This document shows, one piece after another, positions 8,299 through 15,870 of a stretch of DNA of 22,201 nucleotides. The stretch is from JBBINE01 sp037444025 (lineage in GTDB: Bacteria > Patescibacteriota > Minisyncoccia > UBA6257 > HR35). The stretch covers positions 1-22,201 of the forward strand of contig JBBINE010000015.1 of the NCBI GenBank assembly GCA_037444025.1. Direction: 5' to 3'. The first letter of the stretch is position 1, and each line of letters starts with the position of its first letter. The position numbers and the translations under genes are program-made. Below the pieces are notes generated by a model. The model did no database searches and was not told where the DNA came from. It worked only from the letters and a program-made list of their open reading frames with translations.

Positions 8299-8315
8299 TA
8301 CTATTTTATCTAAAA

Positions 8316-8723
8316 ATGTCAGGAATTATAAGATGGGATCCCTTTAAGGAAATAGAAAGATTTTTTGAAGAACAATTTTTATTACCCACTTTTACTACTT
8401 TTTCTGTTACTCCTGTCGATATTTATGAGACCGCAAAAGAATTGGTTGTTGAAATCGGTCTTCCTGGCGTTAAGAAAGAAGATCTTAAATTAAAGGTCGA
8501 AGAAGAAAGAATTATTTTAGAGAGCAAGAAAGAAGAAAAAGAAGAAGTCAAAGAAGAAAATTATTATCGAAAAGAAATAAGAAGAGGAGAATTCAAAAAG
8601 GTTATTTCTCTTCCTTATCGAGTTGATCCTTCTACTGCTAAAGCTGAAATGAAAAATGGTGTTCTTAAAATTATTTTTAATAAAGAAAGCAAAGAAAAGG
8701 GAAAAGAATTAGTGATAGAATAA
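8316..8723 (+). CDS. hsp20: Small heat-shock protein, Hsp20/α-crystallin family
   Basis: ATP-independent holdase chaperone of 135 residues that binds unfolding proteins and forms oligomers. The α-crystallin domain covers about residues 32-125, with PVDIYET at its start, GLPGVKKEDLKL (48-59) and the signature A-x3-NGVLKI (110-119). A highly charged Glu/Lys segment (70-90) lies in the β5-β6 loop region. The C-terminal tail is short and has only a degenerate LxI-type motif (LVIE) where most family members carry I-x-I/V. The start follows a 63-base leader with no Shine-Dalgarno site. It is first in an operon that continues into lepB after 7 bases. Confidence 0.93.
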   Translation: MSGIIRWDPFKEIERFFEEQFLLPTFTTFSVTPVDIYETAKELVVEIGLPGVKKEDLKLKVEEERIILESKKEEKEEVKEENYYRKEIRRGEFKKVISLPYRVDPSTAKAEMKNGVLKIIFNKESKEKGKELVIE

Positions 8724-8730
8724 TAATTTT

Positions 8731-9297
8731 ATGTGGTTATGGAAAAAGATTAAAATTCCTTTTTTAAAGAACGAAATTATTTTGGATATTGTTGAGATTT
8801 TATTTTTAATTGTTTTTGTTTTTTTGCCTATAAGATTTTTTTTGATCGAACCGTTTTTTGTCAAAGGCGATAGTATGGAGCCCAATTTTCATTCGTGGGA
8901 TTATTTGATAATAGATAAATTTTCTTATTTTTTTCAACAGCCACGTAGAGGTGATGTCATTATTTTCCATCCTCCTTTTGATAATAAAGTTTATTACATT
9001 AAAAGAATTATTGGCCTTGCGGGGGAAACGGTTGTTATCAATGGTTCAGATATATTTATTTATAACCAACAATATCCTCAAGGTTTTCATCTGCAAGAAA
9101 GTTACTTAAATGATCACTATACTTTTGGTAATTTTCGTCTTTCTTTAAAAGAAAATGAATATTTTGTTTTAGGAGATAATCGAGAGGTGAGCTATGATTC
9201 AAGAAGATGGGGTCCTTTACCGCGTGATAGAATAATTGGAAAAGTTATGATTCATTTTTCCCTAATGAATCTTGCTCGAGCCATAGGTTTTAAATGA
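8731..9297 (+). CDS. lepB: Signal peptidase I
   Basis: Membrane-bound serine protease of 188 residues that removes signal peptides from exported proteins. A transmembrane helix spans about residues 19-40. The nucleophile is in GDSMEPN (Ser48), the general base in YYIKRIIGLAGE (Lys91), and box E is GDNREVSYDSRRWG near 148-161. There is one membrane helix before the catalytic domain, as in Gram-positive and CPR enzymes. It begins 7 bases after hsp20 and overlaps hisS by ATGA. It may process the signal-bearing surface protein encoded at 1932-3584; prepilins need a different peptidase. Confidence 0.95.
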   Translation: MWLWKKIKIPFLKNEIILDIVEILFLIVFVFLPIRFFLIEPFFVKGDSMEPNFHSWDYLIIDKFSYFFQQPRRGDVIIFHPPFDNKVYYIKRIIGLAGETVVINGSDIFIYNQQYPQGFHLQESYLNDHYTFGNFRLSLKENEYFVLGDNREVSYDSRRWGPLPRDRIIGKVMIHFSLMNLARAIGFK

Positions 9298-10565
9298 AAT
9301 TAAAAATTAATCGAACAAGGGGAATGAAAGATATTTTTGGTGAAAATGCTGAATATTTTTTAAAAATAAGAGATATGGCAGTTAGTTTTTCTTTAGAGAA
9401 TGGATTTCAATATATTGAAACTCCGGTGGTAGAAAATGAATCTCTTTATACTTTGAGTTTAGGTATGACTTCTGATGTTGTTTCTAAGGAAATGTTTCAT
9501 ATAAAAGGAAAGGAGAAGAAAGAAAGTTTTGTTTTAAGACCAGAGGGAACAAGTAGCGTTGTTAGGGCTTATTTTGAAAATGGAATGACCAACCTCTCTC
9601 AACCAGTTTCTTTATTTTATTTTCAGAAAATGTATCGCAAAGAGAGGCCTCAATATGGAAGGTTAAGAGAACATACACAATGGGGATTAGAAATTTTAAA
9701 TTCACAGGAACCATTTACTGATTTTTTGATAATATATTTATTTAATGAGTTCTTTAAAAAGCTTAACGTGGAAATTAATTTCGGAATTAATAGTTTAGGG
9801 TGTGCGAAATGTCGTAATAAATATCGCCGAGCTTTGATTTCTTATTACAATAAAAACAAAAAAAATCTTTGTTTGGATTGTCAAAGAAGATTAAAAGAAA
9901 ATCCTTTAAGATTACTCGATTGTAAACATGTTAAAGATCAAGAGTATAAAAAAAATGCTCCTAATATTTTAGATTTTCTTTGTAAAGGATGCGAAATTCA
10001 TCTTCAAAAAGTAGTTGAACCATTAGATTATTTTAAGATTAATTATTTTTTAGATAAAAATATTGTTCGTGGATTTGACTATTATGAAAAGACTGTTTTC
10101 GAAGGTTATGTGCCGGGATATAATTTTGCTGTAGTTAGTGGTGGACGTTACGATTTAGGAAATGTGATAGCTAATATATCTTTACCTTCATTTGGAGGTT
10201 CGCTAGGAATCGAAAGATTGAAGATTATATTTGATAATAAAAATATTTCTTTTAAATATTATCCTCAACCCCAGATATTTGTTGCTTTTGCTGGTGAAGA
10301 GATTAGAAATAAAGCTTTAGAGATCTATGACAATCTTCGTAAAAATAAATTTAGAGTAACAGCTAATTTTTTAAAAACAAGCTTATCTTCACAACTTGAT
10401 TATGCTAATAAAATTGGAGTAAAATATAGTTTAATTTTAGGTTTTCAGGAAATTGGCAAAGATCTTATCATATTTAAAAATATGTCTTACGGCAACCAAG
10501 AAATTTTAAAGATAAAAAATTTACCTGAACAATTAAGAGCTCTTATTAAAGAAAAAAATGAATAA
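9294..10565 (+). CDS. hisS: Histidyl-tRNA synthetase
   Basis: Charges tRNA-His with histidine. At 423 residues it is a standard class II HisRS. Visible motifs are motif 2 (VLRPEGTSSVVRAYF), GRLREHTQWGLEIL, the histidine-specific RGFDYYEKTVFEGY and SGGRYD, motif 3 (FGGSLGIERL) and a C-terminal anticodon-binding α/β domain beginning PQIFVAFAGEE. The insertion domain (about residues 165-240) carries paired cysteines CAKC, CLDC, LLDC and LCKGC, a zinc-type version common in many bacteria. It overlaps lepB by 4 bases and the HIT gene by 8 bases, within the hsp20-ftsA operon. Confidence 0.96.
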   Translation: MKLKINRTRGMKDIFGENAEYFLKIRDMAVSFSLENGFQYIETPVVENESLYTLSLGMTSDVVSKEMFHIKGKEKKESFVLRPEGTSSVVRAYFENGMTNLSQPVSLFYFQKMYRKERPQYGRLREHTQWGLEILNSQEPFTDFLIIYLFNEFFKKLNVEINFGINSLGCAKCRNKYRRALISYYNKNKKNLCLDCQRRLKENPLRLLDCKHVKDQEYKKNAPNILDFLCKGCEIHLQKVVEPLDYFKINYFLDKNIVRGFDYYEKTVFEGYVPGYNFAVVSGGRYDLGNVIANISLPSFGGSLGIERLKIIFDNKNISFKYYPQPQIFVAFAGEEIRNKALEIYDNLRKNKFRVTANFLKTSLSSQLDYANKIGVKYSLILGFQEIGKDLIIFKNMSYGNQEILKIKNLPEQLRALIKEKNE

Positions 10566-10974
10566 TTGCCCTTTTTGTCAAATAGCAAAAAAAGAAATCA
10601 ACTCATATATCATAGCTGAATCTGATAATTTTTTAGCTTTTTTAGATATTCATCCACATGCACCTGGTCATACTTTAATTATTCCTAAACTTCATTTTGA
10701 AAAATTTCAAGATTTACCTCCTGATTTAGGAAATGACTTTTTGTACCTCGTTCAAAAAACGATTTCTTTAATTAAAAAATCTTTAGGAACAGATAATTTT
10801 ACTTTAGGTATTAACGAAGGAAGTATAGCGGGGCAGGTGGTGAAACATTTTCATTTTCATGTTATGCCTAGGTTTTCTAACGATCAGGGACATTCCCTTC
10901 ATGCAGTTGTTAATAATCCTCCCCAAGAATCATTAGAAGAAATTTATAATAAAATTAGAACAGTCGTTGATTAA
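10558..10974 (+). CDS. HIT-family (HINT-like) nucleotide-binding hydrolase
   Basis: A 138-residue histidine-triad protein. The catalytic triad HFHFHVMPRF is at residues 97-106 (His97, His99, His101), and CPFC at 4-7 is the N-terminal half of the zinc site seen in HINT-type members. DIHPHAPGHTLIIPK (30-44) is the expected substrate-side segment. Family members hydrolyse purine phosphoramidates, including aminoacyl-adenylates; its coupling to hisS (8-base overlap) fits a clean-up role for synthetase intermediates, which is inference. A 22-base gap separates it from rpsU. Confidence 0.93.
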   Translation: MNNCPFCQIAKKEINSYIIAESDNFLAFLDIHPHAPGHTLIIPKLHFEKFQDLPPDLGNDFLYLVQKTISLIKKSLGTDNFTLGINEGSIAGQVVKHFHFHVMPRFSNDQGHSLHAVVNNPPQESLEEIYNKIRTVVD

Positions 10975-10996
10975 TTAATTTTTTATTTTTTGTTTA

Positions 10997-11278
10997 ATGA
11001 GAGTAAGGGTAGAAAGAAAAGAAAACGAGCCTATCCTTCAATTATTAAGGAGATTTCTAAATCGTTTTAATAAAAGTGGAGTACTGATGGAAGTCAAACA
11101 GAAAATGTATCGCACTAAAAAAGAAAATGAAAGAGCTAAAAAAATTAAGAGAATGTATCGTTTAAAATTGAAACACTTTGTTAATCAGAAGATGAAAGAA
11201 GGATGGTCGTTTGAAAAAGCTTATAAATTAGCCAAGAGATATATCAGCGAAATTAAATACCCAGGCGGGGATGAATGA
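10997..11278 (+). CDS. rpsU: Ribosomal protein bS21 with a long C-terminal extension
   Basis: Small-subunit protein acting near the 3' end of 16S rRNA during initiation. The family core is VRVERKENEP, then LLRRF, SGVLMEVKQK and a basic tail, aligning with bS21 over residues 1-50. The protein is 93 residues, longer than the usual 57-71; residues about 55-93 form a basic helix followed by a KYPGGDE end. Its gene overlaps ftsA by ATGA. An alternative ATG at codon 32 would remove the conserved core, so the first ATG is preferred. Confidence 0.82.
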   Translation: MRVRVERKENEPILQLLRRFLNRFNKSGVLMEVKQKMYRTKKENERAKKIKRMYRLKLKHFVNQKMKEGWSFEKAYKLAKRYISEIKYPGGDE

Positions 11279-12447
11279 AAAGAAAATTTTTTGGTATCGA
11301 CCTTGGAAATAAGCTCCTAAAAATAGGAGTAGGTGAAGAGCAGGAAAATGGACAAATTAATCTTTTAGTTAAAGTAAAAAAAAATATAGAATCTTTTAAT
11401 GATGGAGAAATTATTGATTCTGAATTGTTTCAAAGCGAGATAATCGAGACAATAAAAGAAATTGCTTATCAAATAGGAGAATCACCCAAAGAAATTATTT
11501 TAACTTTCTCTTCTTCTTTTTTTGTTTTTCAAAGAAGTAAAGGTAAAATTTCAGTTAATGATCGCTATATTAGCGAAGAAGATATTAAAAGATGTTTATC
11601 GGTAGCTAAAGTATCTCTTACTTCAGGAAGTTATGAAATTATTTTAGAAGAGCCTATATATTATTTTTTAGATGGTGCTCAAACAAGAATTCGAGATCCT
11701 TTAGGTATGGAGGCTCATAATTTAGAAGTTGATTTTTTTGTTATTCAAGGTTTAAAAAGTACTCTTAACAAAATTAAAGAGTACTTCAGAGATAATGGCT
11801 TAAACATAGTGACTATTATTCCAAATCCTTTTCCTGCTTCTTATGTAGTTTTGACTAAAAGAGATAAAGAGATGGGTGCTATTTTGATTGATTTTGGTTA
11901 CCGTATTTTTAATATTAGTGTTTTTCAGAATGGAAAATTGATAGATTATCGTAATTTTAGATTTGGTTTAGGAGATATTTTAGAAGATCTTTCTCTTGAT
12001 TTTGGCTTAGATGTTAATGATTTTCAACCTATTATCGAAGATTTAAATTCAGGTGATTTAAAGAAAAAAACATTAAAAATAAATAAAAAAAATATTACTT
12101 ATCATAATTTTTTAAAATTTATTGAAAAAAAACTATTTTTTTATTGGAAAAAAAACAATTTGAATAATGTTATTAAAGAGATAAAAGAGCAATGGCGACT
12201 TCCTACAGGAATTTATCTTATAGGAGGTGGTTCTTTTCTTCCAGAGATAGTTAATTTTTTTAAAAAAAATTCTACTTATGCAGTTAAAATAGGCCAGGAT
12301 TTAACCCAGAATTTGTCTCCTGACGAAAGAGTATTTTTAAACCTCCTGGGATCATTTTATTACTTTCAAAAAATAGACAAAGGAAGAGGATTTTTGGCTG
12401 ATTTTTTACTGATCATTAAAGACATTTTTAAACCTTTTCGTTTTTAA
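11275..12447 (+). CDS. ftsA: Cell-division protein FtsA
   Basis: Actin-like protein that links the FtsZ ring to the membrane. The 390 residues show the N-terminal phosphate-1 motif FFGIDLGNKLLKIGVG (5-20), the FtsA-specific SHS2/1C domain (about 85-175, with EEPIYYFLDG and RIRDPLGMEAHNLEV), phosphate-2 region GAILIDFGYRIFNISVF (201-217), the adenosine motif GIYLIGGGSFLPEI (312-325) and an amphipathic C-terminal helix (about 372-390) that should insert in the membrane. Phosphate-2 is degenerate: the usual IGGGT reads FGYRI, which may weaken nucleotide binding. ftsZ is not adjacent. It is last in the hsp20 operon and overlaps the stop of a convergent gene by 4 bases. Confidence 0.85.
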   Translation: MKRKFFGIDLGNKLLKIGVGEEQENGQINLLVKVKKNIESFNDGEIIDSELFQSEIIETIKEIAYQIGESPKEIILTFSSSFFVFQRSKGKISVNDRYISEEDIKRCLSVAKVSLTSGSYEIILEEPIYYFLDGAQTRIRDPLGMEAHNLEVDFFVIQGLKSTLNKIKEYFRDNGLNIVTIIPNPFPASYVVLTKRDKEMGAILIDFGYRIFNISVFQNGKLIDYRNFRFGLGDILEDLSLDFGLDVNDFQPIIEDLNSGDLKKKTLKINKKNITYHNFLKFIEKKLFFYWKKNNLNNVIKEIKEQWRLPTGIYLIGGGSFLPEIVNFFKKNSTYAVKIGQDLTQNLSPDERVFLNLLGSFYYFQKIDKGRGFLADFLLIIKDIFKPFRF

Positions 12448-12797
12448 AGCCAACCTTCATTTTTTAGTTCTTCTATTATTTCCATAGGAATAGGGTTGGT
12501 AGCAGGAGAAATACCTGGATAACGCCAAGCAGAAATTATTTTTAATTCTTTTTTATTTTGTTGAAACATCACCCAAATCTCTTGATTCCATTTTAGTTTT
12601 GTTGATGAAAATTTTCTTTTGTTATTCTGATATTTTATTTTTTTAGGATTGATAGGTTTCATAACAGCAATCGTTCGGGGAGCTATTCCTTCTTCAATAC
12701 GAAAAGGATTTCTGATAACTCTCAAAACTCTATTTTTAGATAGATTGTAAAAGCTAATTTTTTTCTCAGAGTGCTTAGTCCATATAATTTTTTCCAT
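12444..12797 (-). CDS. Orphan small protein, RelE/DUF4258-like, conserved in CPR genomes
   Basis: A 117-residue basic protein with the ordered motifs WTKHSEKK (6-13), a YxLSKNRVLRVIRNP segment, RIEEGIAPRTIAVM, EIWVMFQ and IISAWRYPGISP near residues 90-101. I recognise this pattern from standalone small proteins in Parcubacteria genomes. The short helix-then-β layout and HS/W/R residues resemble DUF4258 and RelE-fold proteins, some of which are RNA-cleaving toxins, but no antitoxin gene is adjacent and no catalytic set can be assigned. Its stop overlaps that of ftsA (tail to tail), and its start is 31 bases from the divergently transcribed desulfurase gene. Function unknown. Confidence 0.7.
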   Translation of the reverse strand: MEKIIWTKHSEKKISFYNLSKNRVLRVIRNPFRIEEGIAPRTIAVMKPINPKKIKYQNNKRKFSSTKLKWNQEIWVMFQQNKKELKIISAWRYPGISPATNPIPMEIIEELKNEGWL

Positions 12798-12806
12798 TAT
12801 AATAAA

Positions 12807-12814
12807 ATTATAAT
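12807..12814. promoter_or_regulatory. Shared palindromic -10 element of divergent promoters
   Basis: ATTATAAT is its own reverse complement, so it presents TATAAT on both strands (+: 12809-12814; -: 12812-12807). It lies 14 bases before the desulfurase ATG (12829) and 9 bases before the - strand gene start (12797). The whole divergent region is only 31 bases. A second TATAAT at 12798-12803 is closer to the - gene and probably too far upstream to serve the + gene. Confidence 0.5.
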
Positions 12815-12828
12815 CTTAGATTTCAAAG

Positions 12829-14019
12829 ATGAAAAGAATTTATCTAGATTACGCAGCTACTACTCCAGTTAGAAAAGAAGTTCTTGAAGCCATGACACCT
12901 TATTTTGATAAGATTTTTGCTAATCCAGCAAGCATTCATTTTGATGGTCAATTGGCTTCAAGATCTATAAACGATTCCAGAGAAAAGATTAGAAGAATAT
13001 TAGGAGCAAATTATAGTGAAGAAATAATTTTTACTTCTTCAGCTACAGAAAGTAATAATTTAGCTATTAAAGGTTTGATTTTTAATTTTTACCAACAAAA
13101 TTTTTTTCAAGAAACTAAACCACATATTATCTCTTCTACCATTGAGCATTCTTCTGTCTTAGAGGTTTTGAAGGATTTAGAAAAACTTTCTTTAGTGGAG
13201 GTTTCTTTAATTAAACCAGAAATCAACGGCTTAATTAATCCCCAAAAGATAGAAAAAGCAATTAAAGAAAATACTTTATTAGTGACATTGCATTATATTA
13301 ATAGCGAAACAGGTGTTAGACAAGAAATAGAAAAAGTAGGGAAAATAATACAAGATATTAATAATCACGAAAAAAAATCTCTTCGTTTTAAAAAAATATA
13401 TTTTCATACTGATGCTGCTCAAGCGGGCTTAGAAAAATTTAAATTGAATGATTTGAAAGTAGATTTATTTACTTTATCATCCCACAAAATTTACGGACCA
13501 AAAGGTATTGCTCTTCTTTATGTTAAGAAAAATACTCCTTTAACAAGAATTATTTCTGGTTCAGAGGAGGAATTTGGTTTAAGAGGAGGGACACTCAATA
13601 CTCCTCTGATAGTTGGCTTTGCTAAAACCCTTGAACTTATTGATATAGAAAGAGATGAGATAAATGATCATCTTTTATTTTTAAGAAATTATTTTTTCGA
13701 TAAAATAAAAGCTATGTTCGACGTAGTACAATTAAATAGCGAACTTTCAATTTCTTCACCTAAAATTTTAAATATTTATGTTAAAAACCGAGAGAGCCAA
13801 GATTTGTTAATCTATTTGGATCAACTGGGAATAAGCGTTTCTCAGGGATCGGCTTGTAAAGCTAAAACACCTGAACCGAGTTATGTAATAACAGAGATAT
13901 TTGACCTTAAAAGAGCTAAGCAAAGTATAAGAATTTCGTTTGGCAAAAATACTACTAAAGAAGAGATAAACTATCTTGTTGACAATCTTTACAAATTTGT
14001 CTATAATAAAAATAATTAA
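12829..14019 (+). CDS. Cysteine desulfurase (NifS/IscS family)
   Basis: PLP enzyme that takes sulfur from cysteine as an enzyme-bound persulfide for iron-sulfur clusters or tRNA thiolation. At 396 residues it has all key parts: YLDYAATTP (5-13), the cofactor-stacking histidine in TIEHSS (His107), the PLP-contacting Asp in FHTDAAQ (Asp195), the Schiff-base lysine in SSHKIYGPKG (Lys220), the RGGT segment (252-255) and the persulfide cysteine in QGSACKAKTPEPS (Cys343). It belongs to the NifS/IscS class rather than SufS. No scaffold, SufBCD or mnmA gene is nearby in this window, so its acceptor is undefined. The htrA gene follows after 26 bases, probably on the same transcript. Confidence 0.93.
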   Translation: MKRIYLDYAATTPVRKEVLEAMTPYFDKIFANPASIHFDGQLASRSINDSREKIRRILGANYSEEIIFTSSATESNNLAIKGLIFNFYQQNFFQETKPHIISSTIEHSSVLEVLKDLEKLSLVEVSLIKPEINGLINPQKIEKAIKENTLLVTLHYINSETGVRQEIEKVGKIIQDINNHEKKSLRFKKIYFHTDAAQAGLEKFKLNDLKVDLFTLSSHKIYGPKGIALLYVKKNTPLTRIISGSEEEFGLRGGTLNTPLIVGFAKTLELIDIERDEINDHLLFLRNYFFDKIKAMFDVVQLNSELSISSPKILNIYVKNRESQDLLIYLDQLGISVSQGSACKAKTPEPSYVITEIFDLKRAKQSIRISFGKNTTKEEINYLVDNLYKFVYNKNN

Positions 14020-14045
14020 TATATTAATGTTTAATTTTAGATAAA

Positions 14046-15332
14046 ATGATCAAAACAATTTTAGAAAAAAAAAATTTTTATTTGATATTAGGAATCTTGA
14101 TAGGTGTTCTTATCAATTTCGTTTTTATAATAGCTCAATCTTCAAACACTAATTTTTTTTCTAGCATATGGGACAGTTTTCTGAAAAAGAATGAGAACTT
14201 AACGCCTTCAAATCAAAATACTTCTAAAGAATTTTTGACTCCCTATGTTCCTATTTCCGATCTTGAATCTAGAATCACAAATATTGTTGACAAAAGTACA
14301 CCATCAGTAGTGAGTATCGTAATTAGCAAATATGTCCCTGTTATAGAAAGATATTATGTTGATCCATTTGAATTTTTTGATTTACCACCAGATATAAAAC
14401 CATTTTTTAATTTTGATTTTGGTGTTCCTAGATATCAACAAAAAGATTTACAGAAAGAACAAGTGGGTGGAGGAACTGGATTTATTATTTCTTCCGATGG
14501 TCTTATTTTAACCAATAAACATGTAGTCAATGATGACAAAGCTGAATATACTGTTTACTTAAATGACGGTAGGAAATTCAAAGCTAAAGTTTTAGCTCTC
14601 CATCCTGTCGATGATATTGCTTTAATAAAAATTGAGGCTAATAACTTAACCCCGGTAAAATTAGGTAATTCTGACGATTTAAGATTAGGTCAGTTCGTAA
14701 TTGCCATAGGAAATGCCTTGGGAGAATTCCAAAATACTGTTAGTATGGGCGTAGTTTCCGGATTAAAAAGATCTTTTGCTGCAGTAGATTCAGAAGGTAA
14801 ATTGGAAAAATTAGAAGATATGATCCAAACTGATGCTGCTATTAATTTTGGTAATTCGGGTGGTCCCTTAATCAATCTTAGAGGTGAAGTTATAGGGATT
14901 AATACTGCTATTGTTTCTAGTGCTCAAAATATAGGTTTTGCTATACCTATTAACAGAGCTAAGAAAATGATTGAAGAATTTTCTACTAAAGGAAAGATAG
15001 AAGTTCCATTTTTAGGCGTGAGGTATATTATGATAGACGAAGAAGTGCAAAAGAAATTTAACCTCCCAGTAAAAGAAGGAGCTTATATTTACAGTGATCC
15101 TAATAGCAACTTAAAAGCTATTATACCCAATTCTCCAGCAGAGAAGTATGGTCTTAAAGAGGGAGATATTATTTTAGAGGTTGATGGAGAGAAAATAGAT
15201 TTGAAAAATACTTTAGGAAAGATTATTTTAAACAAAAAGGTAAACCAAAATATTAGGTTGAAAATTTTAAGAGAAGGTAAGCAAATATATTTAAATGTTA
15301 TTCTTGGAGTAATGCCAAGCAATCTTGAGTAG
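14046..15332 (+). CDS. htrA: Membrane-anchored HtrA/DegP-type serine protease with one PDZ domain
   Basis: Envelope quality-control protease of 428 residues. A hydrophobic segment at 11-30 anchors the protein or serves as its signal. The trypsin-like domain has the triad His159 (TNKHVV), Asp190 (HPVDDIALIKI) and Ser271 (NFGNSGGPLIN). One PDZ domain follows (about 322-425), with GLKEGDIILEVDGEKI. The linker 31-75 is Ser/Asn-rich, and a long acidic/aromatic insert (about 95-138) precedes the first strand of the protease core. Its 3' end overlaps the 3' end of the - strand gene 15298-15870 by 35 bases. It would act on misfolded surface and secreted proteins, such as those encoded at the start of the window. 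Confidence 0.95.
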   Translation: MIKTILEKKNFYLILGILIGVLINFVFIIAQSSNTNFFSSIWDSFLKKNENLTPSNQNTSKEFLTPYVPISDLESRITNIVDKSTPSVVSIVISKYVPVIERYYVDPFEFFDLPPDIKPFFNFDFGVPRYQQKDLQKEQVGGGTGFIISSDGLILTNKHVVNDDKAEYTVYLNDGRKFKAKVLALHPVDDIALIKIEANNLTPVKLGNSDDLRLGQFVIAIGNALGEFQNTVSMGVVSGLKRSFAAVDSEGKLEKLEDMIQTDAAINFGNSGGPLINLRGEVIGINTAIVSSAQNIGFAIPINRAKKMIEEFSTKGKIEVPFLGVRYIMIDEEVQKKFNLPVKEGAYIYSDPNSNLKAIIPNSPAEKYGLKEGDIILEVDGEKIDLKNTLGKIILNKKVNQNIRLKILREGKQIYLNVILGVMPSNLE

Positions 15333-15870
15333 AGATGATATTTAAACTTAAAAGAGCAATTTCGAATTGCTTTAAAATCAAAAAATATTCTTTGTCTTTG
15401 ATATCTATTTTCTGATGATGAGATAATTTTTTTTCTATAGCTTCAACTATTTCAATAGCTTTGAGTAAATCATTTTTATTAATTATTATTTCTTCATTGG
15501 TATTGTTTATTTTTTCTTGAAGGGTACCTTCATAGCCAAAAGTTTCTAAACTAAAATCAAGCAATTTTTTAATTTCTATTAAACCTCTATTTTTATCTTG
15601 AGAAAAAATGTTTTTGATCTGATTCCAAATATCTTTTCTTTTTTTATAAAAAAGAAAAATTTTTCTATTTTTAATAAAACGATTAATTTTATTTACTTCA
15701 TCTCTATTTTTAATTTCTAATTTGATCCAAAAAATAATAATAGTGATACTTAGGGTTAAAGAAAAAAGATAAACTAAAATCTTTGCCAAATAAGGAGTGG
15801 AAATTAAAATTTCTGTTAATTTTTCAATTAAGTAGATTATTTTTCCAAAAGTAAGATCAAATATGGTCAT
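15298..15870 (-). CDS. Conserved CPR-type membrane protein downstream of gatA
   Basis: A 190-residue protein with a hydrophobic N-terminal half (one strong membrane segment at about 26-50 and a weaker hydrophobic stretch before it), then a charged cytoplasmic-looking α-helical domain. The segment KRKDIWNQI, then IEIKKLLDFSLETFGYEGTL (around 100-120), matches in pattern a family of CPR membrane proteins with one helix followed by an EAxxLLDxxLxxxGYxG region; this member is diverged. Its start overlaps gatA by 14 bases, so the two are co-transcribed. Its 3' end overlaps htrA. No enzymatic motif is present and its function is unknown. Confidence 0.65.
   Translation of the reverse strand: MTIFDLTFGKIIYLIEKLTEILISTPYLAKILVYLFSLTLSITIIIFWIKLEIKNRDEVNKINRFIKNRKIFLFYKKRKDIWNQIKNIFSQDKNRGLIEIKKLLDFSLETFGYEGTLQEKINNTNEEIIINKNDLLKAIEIVEAIEKKLSHHQKIDIKDKEYFLILKQFEIALLSLNIISTQDCLALLQE
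15353..15371. terminator. Perfect hairpin at the htrA / membrane-protein convergence
   Basis: AGCAATT (15355-15361) and AATTGCT (15365-15371) form a 7-bp stem with a TCG loop, extendable by one G-T pair and an A-T pair. It lies 22 bases beyond the htrA stop and inside the last codons of the opposing gene. No clean T-run follows on the + strand; reading the - strand, CTCTTTTAAG follows. It could limit read-through from either side, but it is not a textbook terminator. Confidence 0.35.

Noticed and set aside
14690..15322. Two - strand frames inside htrA
   Set aside because: The htrA protease and PDZ motifs run through both regions, so these are shadows.
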